DNA from: Persephonella sp. KM09-Lau-8
GTDB lineage: Bacteria; Aquificota; Aquificia; Aquificales; Hydrogenothermaceae
Assembly (NCBI RefSeq): GCF_000703085.1
Contig: NZ_JNLL01000001.1
Coordinates: forward strand, 1,116,001-1,180,000
DNA: 64,000 nt
Direction: 5' to 3'
Below are positions 35,946 to 44,707 of the stretch, in pieces (the stretch's first letter is position 1; every line of letters begins with the position of its first letter). Position numbers and translations under genes: made by a program. The notes under the pieces were generated by a model. That model was not told the origin of the DNA. It was given only the letters and a program-made list of their open reading frames with translations, and searched no databases.

Positions 35946-36839
35946 TTACCATCCTATTATTTCAAAAGTTACAGGTAATTCTACTGTTAAATCTCCCTTT
36001 GGTGGTTTTTTTCTATATTTTTTTGCAAATAGGGGAACATATTTTTTGATTATTTTAACTGCCCCTTTATCAAGGACACTGTAATTACTGCTTTCTACTA
36101 TTTTTATGGAATTCTCATCCACTGAACCATCTGCTTTTATAGTAAATCTAACGACCAGTGAACCCTCTATTCTTAATCTTTTTGCCATAGGCGGATATAA
36201 ATCTTTTCTTCTGGCAAGCTCATTCAGATATTCTTGAAGGGCTCTTATATATGCCTGAATGTCCTCATCTGTCTTTTTTTCTTCTTTTTCTTCTTCTTTT
36301 CCATGTTGATATATCAGTTCTTTTCCTTTTAAAGAAGACAGATCAAAAGTTTGGTTTTGTGTGACATTTGTATCCTCTTCTACTGTAGTTGTTTCAGGCT
36401 CAGGTGGTTCTACAGGTGGTTTTGTTTCCTTTTTCTCAGGTTGGGGCTGTGGTTTTAAGACAGGTTTAGGTTTCGGCTTTGGCTTAGGCTTTGGTTTCTT
36501 GACCGGTTTTGGCTTAGGTTTTGGTGGTTTCGGCTTAGGTTTCTTCGGCTTTGGTTTAGGTTTTACAGGTTTTGGTTTTGGTTTAGGTTTCGGCTTAGGT
36601 GCAGGTTTGGGCTTAATTACCTTTTTTTCTTTTTTTCCAGATGGGATTTTCTTTTTGGGCTTTGGAACAGCATTTTTTTTCTTTTCTGGTTTCAGGATAT
36701 TTATATAAACAATTTTTTTCTTTTCGACTGGTTTTTCCGGAGATTTTATATTTGCAAGAACAAGAAATATAAGACCATGCAGAATAATAGATATTCCCAG
36801 TCCTATTAATAAAATCTTTGTATCGCTAAATTTTTTCAA
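35946..36839 (-). CDS. TonB-family energy-transducing protein with long Lys-Pro spacer
   Basis: 297 aa. N-terminal membrane anchor (about residues 11-30), a very long Lys-Pro repeat region (about residues 50-150, runs of KPKP and KPVKPK), an acidic stretch, and a C-terminal TonB domain (about 215-297; PPMAKRLRIEGSLVVRFTIKADG in part, SSNYSVLDKGAVKII). The rigid spacer crosses the periplasm. Overlaps exbD by 4 nt. The reverse strand of the repeat gives a false Gly-Phe-rich frame. Confidence 0.9.
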   Translation of the reverse strand: MKKFSDTKILLIGLGISIILHGLIFLVLANIKSPEKPVEKKKIVYINILKPEKKKNAVPKPKKKIPSGKKEKKVIKPKPAPKPKPKPKPKPVKPKPKPKKPKPKPPKPKPKPVKKPKPKPKPKPKPVLKPQPQPEKKETKPPVEPPEPETTTVEEDTNVTQNQTFDLSSLKGKELIYQHGKEEEKEEKKTDEDIQAYIRALQEYLNELARRKDLYPPMAKRLRIEGSLVVRFTIKADGSVDENSIKIVESSNYSVLDKGAVKIIKKYVPLFAKKYRKKPPKGDLTVELPVTFEIIGW

Positions 36840-37243
36840 TTTAGTTTTGAGGTTTCTATTGTGTATTTTTCAAGGCCTAAATCGCGGCAAATATCTATAA
36901 CAGATACAACTTTCTGGAAAGGCGTATCCCGGTCAGCTCTGAGAACAATAACAGGCTTTTTTTCTTTTATAAAAGATGCCAATTCCTTTCTTAAACTGGA
37001 TATATCAATCTGTTTACTGTCTATATAAATTGTTCCATCTTTTTTTATGGTTATTATTACTTTTTTCTCAGTCAGTTCCTTTGCTTCTGAGGTTTTTGCC
37101 TGGGGAAGATTAAGGGGAATTTTACCTTCTACTATAAATGTGGCTGTTGCCAGAAAAATTATTAAAACAACCAGTATTATGTCCACAAAGGGAGTCATAT
37201 TTATTTCGGATATCTCTTTGTCTTCATCATCTATAAGTTTCAT
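36836..37243 (-). CDS. exbD: ExbD/TolR-type biopolymer transport protein
   Basis: 135 aa, one membrane helix (about residues 18-38) containing the proton-relevant Asp in EINMTPFVDIILVVLIIFL, then a periplasmic domain (VVLRADRDTPFQKVV). Works with ExbB and the following TonB-like protein to drive outer-membrane transport; Tol function is an alternative. Confidence 0.92.
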   Translation of the reverse strand: MKLIDDEDKEISEINMTPFVDIILVVLIIFLATATFIVEGKIPLNLPQAKTSEAKELTEKKVIITIKKDGTIYIDSKQIDISSLRKELASFIKEKKPVIVLRADRDTPFQKVVSVIDICRDLGLEKYTIETSKLN

Positions 37244-37719
37244 TATTCCTCCAGTTCAACAGGTAAATTCTTTTTGTATTCATATATAAGAAGTATTTTC
37301 TTTACTCTTCTTACAAAATAGTTATAAGCAATAACAGAAGGAATGGCCACAAACAATCCCATTGCTGTCGCCACAAGAGCTTCAGATATACCTTCCATAA
37401 CAACTCTTACCCCAAATTCAGAAGCACGTCCAAGGTCATGAAAGGCCTGAATAATACCAAGAACAGTCCCAAAAAGGCCTATAAAAGGAGCATTATTACC
37501 AAATGTGGCTAATATTCCAAGTCTTTTTTCAAGGGCAAGTTTAAGAGAAATCGGGTCGTAATCCATCATATTTTTTTCTATTCTGGGAATTGCTATCAGC
37601 CTCTCTATTACAACTGCAACTCCCACAACACTCATCAGAATTAGAAGATACAGGACAGGTGTCTCACCAATTAAGGCCAGTTTAAGAAAAAACTCTGTTA
37701 TGTTCACACTCTTCTCCAT
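37243..37719 (-). CDS. exbB: ExbB/TolQ-type proton channel protein
   Basis: MotA/TolQ/ExbB family, three membrane helices, with the conserved LATFGNNAPFIGLFGTVLGI and ATAMGLFVAIPSVIAYN motifs. ATG 37719 is preferred (158 aa). An in-frame TTG at 37758 has no ribosome binding site and falls in the -35 box of a good promoter. ATG 37719 also has no ribosome binding site, and the promoter places the transcript start only about 5 nt before it, so the mRNA is probably leaderless. Confidence 0.9.
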   Translation of the reverse strand: MEKSVNITEFFLKLALIGETPVLYLLILMSVVGVAVVIERLIAIPRIEKNMMDYDPISLKLALEKRLGILATFGNNAPFIGLFGTVLGIIQAFHDLGRASEFGVRVVMEGISEALVATAMGLFVAIPSVIAYNYFVRRVKKILLIYEYKKNLPVELEE

Positions 37720-37730
37720 ATTGGTTTCGT

Positions 37731-39416
<1,686 letters not shown>

Positions 39417-39430
<14 letters not shown>

Positions 39431-40091
39431 AGTAGTGTACAACTTTCCCTTTAGAAGGTTTATACATAATATCAAGTAAAAACCAGCCTGTTATAAATCC
39501 ACCTATATGGGCATACCATGCAACTCCACCTACGTTTGGAGGGACTATCATAGCGAACAAAACCTGAATAAAAAACCAGTATCCTATAAAAAACCAGGCA
39601 GGCAGAACAAAGATAAAAAATATAAAAGGAGGAATTACAGTTAAAACCTTTGCTTCAGGATAAAGCTTAATATATGCAGCAAGGACTCCACTTATAGCAC
39701 CTGAAGCTCCAACCATAGGTATAAAATAGCTACCTGCAGATAAACTTATTATTGATTGGGTTAAAGCTGCTCCCACACCAGACAGGAGATAAAAAATTAT
39801 AAATTTGAACTTTCCAAGTGCATCCTCCACATTATTACCAAATATCCATAAGAAAAGCATATTTCCAAACAAATGTGCAAAACTACCGTGTAAAAACATT
39901 GAAGTGAAGATCTTATCAAATCTAAAATGAAGCAGATCTATAGGTAATAACCCATACTGATGAATAAATAACTCAAACTTTTGAGGAGGTAAAGTGGCCT
40001 CATAAAGATAAATCACTGTATTTAGAATAATAAGCAAAACCGTGATTATAGGAAAAGTTCTTGTTGGAATATTATCCTTTATAGGAATCAT
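39417..40091 (-). CDS. Rhomboid-family intramembrane serine protease
   Basis: 224 aa, about six membrane helices. Catalytic Ser130 in GASGAISG and His195 in AHIGGFITG; His73 and Asn77 in HLFGNM form the oxyanion site. So it should be active. Substrate unknown. Its leader contains the C-rich transcript and terminator at 40132-40190, and GGGGA serves as ribosome binding site. Converges on the lipoprotein gene with a 14-nt overlap. Confidence 0.93.
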
Positions 40092-40131
40092 TTTGTATCC
40101 CCGACTTTTTTAAAAATAATATCACATAAAA

Positions 40132-40190
40132 ATAAAAAAGGAGGCTCCATTGCAGAGCCTCAGAATTTTGGGGGAGGGAGGGGGGAGGTG
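40132..40190 (-). ncRNA. ~60-nt C-rich RNA with anti-Shine-Dalgarno 5' end (sRNA or leader attenuator)
   Basis: Predicted transcript on the minus strand from the promoter at 40197-40225 to a terminator. The 5' end reads CACCUCC, as in the 3' tail of 16S rRNA, followed by CCCCUCCCUCCCCC, then AAAA, then a 7-bp hairpin GAGGCTC/GAGCCTC (40155-40161 with 40141-40147) and a T-rich run (40139-40128). The C-rich part is unpaired. It may act in trans on GGAGG sites, such as those of the cco operon upstream, or as an attenuator for the rhomboid gene 40 nt further on. Confidence 0.55.
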
Positions 40191-40196
40191 TTTATT

Positions 40197-40225
40197 AATA
40201 TAAATCTTCTATATTAATTTGTCAA
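40197..40225 (-). promoter_or_regulatory. Consensus sigma-70 promoter for the C-rich RNA
   Basis: On the minus strand TTGACA (40220-40225), a 17-bp spacer, TATATT (40197-40202). The best match to the consensus seen in the window. Predicted start at 40189-40191. Confidence 0.75.
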
Positions 40226-40465
40226 CTTTTTTAATAAATTTCTAATTTTTATAGCAGTATAGGCTTTTTAAAAGTAAGTAAATAAAAACATACCCAATAA
40301 ACAGAAATAAGATTAAGGTAAGAGAATATTAGGTAATAAAAAAATTAAAAGACGTTAATATAACTGATAGTTTCAAAAATGTTCAGAATATAAGACTTGC
40401 AATAAAAAAAGGGGCTTTAAAAGCCCCTTTTAAAAAGTTGAAATCTGTTTTAAAAGATAGATTAA
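40226..40465. other. Gap between the C-rich RNA promoter and the oxidase operon
   Basis: 240 bases, strongly AT-rich, no open frame of note. It contains only the bidirectional terminator at 40404-40431 near its right end. Confidence 0.6.
40404..40431. terminator. Bidirectional terminator after the cbb3 oxidase operon
   Basis: GGGGCTT (40411-40417) and AAGCCCC (40421-40427) form a 7-bp stem flanked by a run of As on the left and Ts on the right, so it can terminate transcripts from either strand. On the minus strand it closes the oxidase operon. Confidence 0.85.
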
Positions 40466-40690
40466 TTACTCTCTCATTAACTCTCTAAGCCAGATATATT
40501 TATCAGCTGCCTCTGGCCCTTTTCCTATAACATCAAGCCAGCCAAGGAAATCAGGAATCCAGTCAAAAACAATATAAGCAACCGTGAAGAGAATATATCC
40601 TATCCAGAACAACATCCACCATGTTGGAACAGCATCTGTCATATATGTAATCTTATCAACTGCTTTCGTATTTTCTAAGTGTGAAGCCAT
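40466..40690 (-). CDS. Stand-alone CcoP N-terminal (FixP_N-like) membrane subunit
   Basis: 74 aa with one clear membrane helix (about residues 25-44). The motif DAVPTWWMLFWIGYILF closely parallels the N-terminus of CcoP/FixP (NPLPRWWLWLFYGTI type), but no heme-binding CxxCH follows. The heme part of a CcoP is encoded by the first gene of the operon (43191-43967). So this looks like a split CcoP. Start overlaps the preceding stop by one base. Confidence 0.7.
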   Translation of the reverse strand: MASHLENTKAVDKITYMTDAVPTWWMLFWIGYILFTVAYIVFDWIPDFLGWLDVIGKGPEAADKYIWLRELMRE

Positions 40691-40986
40691 CAGTACTTAC
40701 CTCCTTCTTTTTCTGCTTTTACTATTTCTTCTTCTAACTCTAAAATTTCATATTTTGGCCCCTCTATATCTTTGAAATCTCCTTTCATATAAGAATAAAT
40801 GAAAAGAGCTAACCATCCTGTTAAAGCAACTATATAAGCTATTACTTCTACAAGGAAGCCCTTAAGTTCAGAACCTGACATACCAGCTTCAAGGTATGCA
40901 ACTGTTCTTGTTGCAATAATAGTTCCTACTACAAAAAGAAATATAAAAAGTATCAAAAGTGCCACTGTCTTTTGGCTTATTCTCAT
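40690..40986 (-). CDS. Small two-helix oxidase subunit, CcoQ-like at its C-terminus
   Basis: 98 aa, membrane helices at about residues 8-28 and 45-66, then GDFKDIEGPKYEILELEEE. The second helix plus acidic tail resembles CcoQ/FixQ, which stabilises the cbb3 complex; the first helix is extra. GGAGG ribosome binding site 8 nt upstream. A terminator-like hairpin separates it from ccoO. Family assignment tentative. Confidence 0.6.
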   Translation of the reverse strand: MRISQKTVALLILFIFLFVVGTIIATRTVAYLEAGMSGSELKGFLVEVIAYIVALTGWLALFIYSYMKGDFKDIEGPKYEILELEEEIVKAEKEGGKY

Positions 40987-41000
40987 CGTTTTACCTCCAT

Positions 41001-41039
41001 TTTCTCCATAATGGAGAAAAATGGGGCATTAGCCCCATT
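41001..41039 (-). terminator. Terminator-like hairpins between ccoO and the small subunits
   Basis: On the minus strand, AATGGGGC/GCCCCATT (41020-41039, 4-nt loop) is followed by TTTTT, and next to it TTTCTCCAT/ATGGAGAAA (41001-41019) forms a second stem reaching towards the ribosome binding site of the next gene. The first overlaps the ccoO stop codon. Likely attenuates expression of the two small genes. Confidence 0.6.
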
Positions 41040-41769
41040 ATTTTTCAGCAGTTTCAATTCTGAAGCTCTTTGGAGGTTTTACTTCCCAGCTTCCAAGCCA
41101 CATTACATAAGTGAGAAGAGCAAAACCTCTTACGTTTGGAATAATATTTCCGTCTTTATCCTTTTCGAAAAACCATGGATATCCAGGCATATTTGTTCCT
41201 GGAGAAGTACTTGCAGGGTCGTAAAGGTGAGCAACCTGCCATCCTACGTTGTGAACAGCAGCTTCTCTAATCAGGTCTGGTCCAACCCTTTTTGTTCCCC
41301 AGAGAACAGGAGCTTGAAGTTCGTTGTTGTATTCTGATGGATAAGATACTGTATTAGATACTCCTGGGATACCAAATCTCAGGGTTTCGTTAGACACCGG
41401 TCTTACCATCTGAGAGTGGCAGTTCCAGCATCCTTCAGCAACATACCATCTGTGTCCTATTCTGAGGGCTTTAGCCAGTGTTTTACCGTTAGGTTTACAA
41501 TCCTTAATTACTTCAGTTGCTCCGCTAAAAGCTTCTGTATATTCACACAGCTTTTTAAATGTTTCAGGATAATATCTTGCAAGTTTATTGAAATCAGACC
41601 ATGCTGTCGTGTTTTTAGCTATAGCTTCAGCTGCCAGGTCTTCAACAGTTTTCTTAGGTATATCTTTTAGAACAAACATAGGCAGAGCCCAAGATATAAA
41701 GTCAGCAAACAGGAAGAATATAATTCCTGCTACTAACGCTACAAATGAAAAACGTTCCATCTTACCCAT
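41038..41769 (-). CDS. ccoO: cbb3-type cytochrome c oxidase subunit II (mono-heme)
   Basis: 243 aa. N-terminal membrane anchor (about residues 9-30), long periplasmic region, heme c site CWNCHSQMVRP (CxxCH) and an axial Met candidate in GTNMPGYPWFF. Typical CcoO pattern including YVAEGCWNCHSQ. Passes electrons to CcoN. GGAGG ribosome binding site; 14 nt after ccoN. Confidence 0.95.
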   Translation of the reverse strand: MGKMERFSFVALVAGIIFFLFADFISWALPMFVLKDIPKKTVEDLAAEAIAKNTTAWSDFNKLARYYPETFKKLCEYTEAFSGATEVIKDCKPNGKTLAKALRIGHRWYVAEGCWNCHSQMVRPVSNETLRFGIPGVSNTVSYPSEYNNELQAPVLWGTKRVGPDLIREAAVHNVGWQVAHLYDPASTSPGTNMPGYPWFFEKDKDGNIIPNVRGFALLTYVMWLGSWEVKPPKSFRIETAEK

Positions 41770-41783
41770 TACACTTTACCTCC

Positions 41784-43178
41784 TTATACTTCTCTGAGCT
41801 CTGCTGTAAGACCAGCTTTAGCTGTAGCAGTTTTGTAGAAGTTCAGAGCATACATGAACAGTCCTGTAAGCATCATTATTCCAGCTATAGATCTGAAGTA
41901 CCAGAATGGCTTAGAGAAGTTTACAGAGTCAATCCATGGGTTAAGTCCAATCCAGTCAAATCCTTGAACAAGACCACCAGCTGTAAGGTCAAAGAACATT
42001 GCCAGAACTCCAATCATAAGGAGCCAGTAAGCACCTTCAGAAAGTCCTTTTGAGTACATGGTTTCTTTTCCAAACAGTCTTGGCCATACATACTCAGCCA
42101 TTCCAAGAACCCACAGACCGAATGTTCCAAACATGATTAAGTGAGCGTGTCCTGTTACCCAGTCAGTAAAGTGGATTACTTTTTGGAATGTGAGTGTTAC
42201 GTGGAACGCACACTGGAAGCAAGTAATCCAGTAAAAGATAGCTCCTGTATACATATATCTTAATGGAACATTGTATTTGAGCTGTTCTGCAGAACCTCTG
42301 AGTGTCATCATGAAGTTAATCAGAACAGATGTTACAGCGAACTCAACCGCAACTGTTGCGAATACTGCAGAGTATTGTGCAAACATTGGTATTGGTGACC
42401 ACAGGAAGTGGTGAACACCATTCATTGGATAGAAGAATGCAAGTCCCCAGAAACCAAGAAGTGATAATCCGTGAGACCACATTGGCTTTTTCATAATAAC
42501 TGGTACGAAGTAATACATTAATCCCCAAGCAACTGGTGTAACGTAAAGTCCAACAAGGTCATGGATAAATGTTGACTGAACAGCACCTGCTCCAGAACCT
42601 ACAGACCAGAATCTTGGGATCAGGTTACCCATGAACACAACAAGTGGTGTCCATACAAGCATAGCAGCAATATACCAACCAGAAACGTAAAGTGGACCTC
42701 TTTGTGAAGCCTTATAAAGTGGAGCACCAAACTGCATTAAAGCAAGTAATAGCCAGAATACAATTATTGGGTCTAACCACCAAGGAGTTTCACCCCATTC
42801 AACGTTATCAGCCATTCCAAGGAAGAGAATAGCTACAACAGTTATAAGAACAGCTGCTTGAAGTGCGATGAACATAAACCATCCAAGAGCATCACTTAAA
42901 ATTCTGTATCCAGTAAATCTTGGAACTGCCCAGTATAAAAGTCCTGTAAACATGTTAACCAGGAATCCATAAGCAGCACCAGCTGTGTGTATCATTCTAA
43001 TTCTTCCAGGAGAGAGAAACTCTATTCCTGGAAATGGATAAACACCGTCAAGTTGAAGAGAATATAAGAATCCCATTAAACCAACGATGATGAAGAAAAC
43101 CAAACCCATTGCCACATGAGCTTTTACAAGCCCATAGTTGACAAGGTTTTGAAGTTCTTGTGTATTATTAGCTGCCAT
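41784..43178 (-). CDS. ccoN: cbb3-type cytochrome c oxidase catalytic subunit I
   Basis: 464 aa, twelve membrane helices. Low-spin heme His64 (MIHTAGA), CuB ligands His206 and His256/His257, the cross-linked Tyr250 placed exactly six residues before the His pair as in cbb3 enzymes, and heme ligands His344/His346 (TGHAHLIMFG). All catalytic residues are kept, so it is a functional O2 reductase. Oxidises cytochrome c under low oxygen and pumps protons. Confidence 0.95.
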   Translation of the reverse strand: MAANNTQELQNLVNYGLVKAHVAMGLVFFIIVGLMGFLYSLQLDGVYPFPGIEFLSPGRIRMIHTAGAAYGFLVNMFTGLLYWAVPRFTGYRILSDALGWFMFIALQAAVLITVVAILFLGMADNVEWGETPWWLDPIIVFWLLLALMQFGAPLYKASQRGPLYVSGWYIAAMLVWTPLVVFMGNLIPRFWSVGSGAGAVQSTFIHDLVGLYVTPVAWGLMYYFVPVIMKKPMWSHGLSLLGFWGLAFFYPMNGVHHFLWSPIPMFAQYSAVFATVAVEFAVTSVLINFMMTLRGSAEQLKYNVPLRYMYTGAIFYWITCFQCAFHVTLTFQKVIHFTDWVTGHAHLIMFGTFGLWVLGMAEYVWPRLFGKETMYSKGLSEGAYWLLMIGVLAMFFDLTAGGLVQGFDWIGLNPWIDSVNFSKPFWYFRSIAGIMMLTGLFMYALNFYKTATAKAGLTAELREV

Positions 43179-43190
43179 TTTTCACCCTCC

Positions 43191-43967
43191 TTATTTCTGT
43201 TTGTTCATAAGGTAAGCAATGTAAGAAACAAGTGCCCATCTATCTCTTTCTGAGAGGTGTCCAAATGCTGGCATTGGAGAACCTTCAAGTCCAACTGTAA
43301 GAACTCTAAATGTATCCTCTGGATCTGGACCAGCTGCTCTTACTGGATATGTAAGGTCTGTTGGAGGGACTGGCAATGTTGTTGCTACAGGACCATCTCC
43401 TGCTCCCTGCTCACCGTGACATGCTGTACAGTTTTGAGCATAAAGTTCTTTTCCTCTCTGGATTAACTCTGGAGAACCAAAGTCTGCAGGTCTTTTGATT
43501 TCTTTGTAAACCGATTGACATTTTTCTGGATCAGGTTGTCCTTTTTCCCACTTATCTCTTGCAAAAGTTTTGATATAAGCAATTACAGCTCTTTTCTGAA
43601 CTTCAGGAACAAGTTTGAATGATGGCATTGGTGTTTGTGGGAGACCCCAGTTTAGAACATGAAGTAAATCCTCATCTGTTGGTAAACATCCTTCAGGTGT
43701 AGACTTCCATCTGAAAACTGCAGTGTGAAAGTTAGGTGGTTTGTCTTTGAAGAATTTTGCAGCCTGAGTATTACCATCCCCGTTAACGCCGTGACATCCA
43801 ACACAGAACTTGTTGTAGACCTTTCTTCCTGCCTCTTCCTGCGCAGTTAAATCTTTTGTTTTCTTAGCCTGTGCCGGTTTAGATGAGTAAACATGCAACA
43901 GGCCGTAAATGAATAGTGCCGGGAAGAAGAAGAACAGGATCCATTTGACGGCCGTGTTTTCTCCCAT
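43191..43967 (-). CDS. Membrane-anchored di-heme cytochrome c (CcoP-like heme module)
   Basis: 258 aa. N-terminal helix (about residues 9-27), then two cytochrome c domains with CVGCH and CTACH and axial Met candidates in TPMPSF and SPMPAFGH. Similar to the heme part of CcoP, but with its own anchor and placed first in the operon instead of last. Strong TAGGAGGT ribosome binding site. It probably delivers electrons to CcoO/CcoN. Confidence 0.88.
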   Translation of the reverse strand: MGENTAVKWILFFFFPALFIYGLLHVYSSKPAQAKKTKDLTAQEEAGRKVYNKFCVGCHGVNGDGNTQAAKFFKDKPPNFHTAVFRWKSTPEGCLPTDEDLLHVLNWGLPQTPMPSFKLVPEVQKRAVIAYIKTFARDKWEKGQPDPEKCQSVYKEIKRPADFGSPELIQRGKELYAQNCTACHGEQGAGDGPVATTLPVPPTDLTYPVRAAGPDPEDTFRVLTVGLEGSPMPAFGHLSERDRWALVSYIAYLMNKQK

Positions 43968-44052
43968 GAGATTACCTCCTAAAATATTTGAAAAGATATT
44001 TTACACCATTTCACAAATTTTTCACAGTTTTTTCCTGCTGGGACCCCTCTCC

Positions 44053-44706
44053 TTAGAATATTGGATTTTGTATTATTTCGGAGAATCTATTGAATTTGAA
44101 AACCCTCTTACCCTCCATCATATTTTCTTCTAACATTGATTTGAGCTGCCCTGTTGAAAAAATTATATCACTATATTGACATGCGTCAAGATCTGTAATC
44201 CCGTCTCCTGCATATAATTTTAAACTATAATTTCTATAGTAATTTTCCATTATGTATGGTTTACATATACCACAATTTCTTTTGCATTTCTCCCCGCATC
44301 TATATATAAATTTAACATCCATTTTTTCTTTGTGAAGAGATATTCTATTACAGTATATATGTGCTATTTTATCCAGATAACTCTCCAGCAATGGATAAAT
44401 ATATAGGTCTACTCCTCCACTTAAAACAACAAAAGGAATATTTTTTCTGTTTAAAAATTCTAAGAACTCCGAAAAACCTTCTCTGAGCTTTATATTTTCT
44501 TTAACCCACTGGACTATTTCATCTTTTTTATGGGATGGTATAAGCTGGAACATCTGACGAATTCCAATATCTATATCTATTTTTCCTGAGAATAAATCTT
44601 TCTGGATTTTTTTGTATTCTGGTGGGGCAAATTCAGCCATTATGGCATCAATAACATCCTGTTCTGTTATTGTTCCATCAAAATCGGAGAAAAATATAGC
44701 TGACAT
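44053..44706 (-). CDS. mtnX: MtnX-like HAD phosphatase
   Basis: 217 aa. HAD motif I DFDGTIT (Asp8, Asp10), motif II VVLSGG, motif III/IV GDGITDLDACQ. The cysteine cluster CGEKCKRNCGICKP before motif III matches the CxxC-rich insertion of MtnX, which dephosphorylates the enol intermediate of methionine salvage. It follows the RuBisCO-like gene by one base, the same pairing as mtnW-mtnX in Bacillus. Specificity here is uncertain because that partner lacks its catalytic lysines. Confidence 0.78.
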   Translation of the reverse strand: MSAIFFSDFDGTITEQDVIDAIMAEFAPPEYKKIQKDLFSGKIDIDIGIRQMFQLIPSHKKDEIVQWVKENIKLREGFSEFLEFLNRKNIPFVVLSGGVDLYIYPLLESYLDKIAHIYCNRISLHKEKMDVKFIYRCGEKCKRNCGICKPYIMENYYRNYSLKLYAGDGITDLDACQYSDIIFSTGQLKSMLEENMMEGKRVFKFNRFSEIIQNPIF

Positions 44707-44707
44707 T

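Noticed and set aside
36361-36708. Glycine/phenylalanine-rich frame on the plus strand
   Set aside because: It is the reverse strand of the Lys-Pro repeat in the TonB-like gene.
40166-40200. GGGGGAGGTG as ribosome binding site of a plus-strand gene
   Set aside because: No start codon or open frame follows; the minus-strand promoter and terminator account for the sequence.
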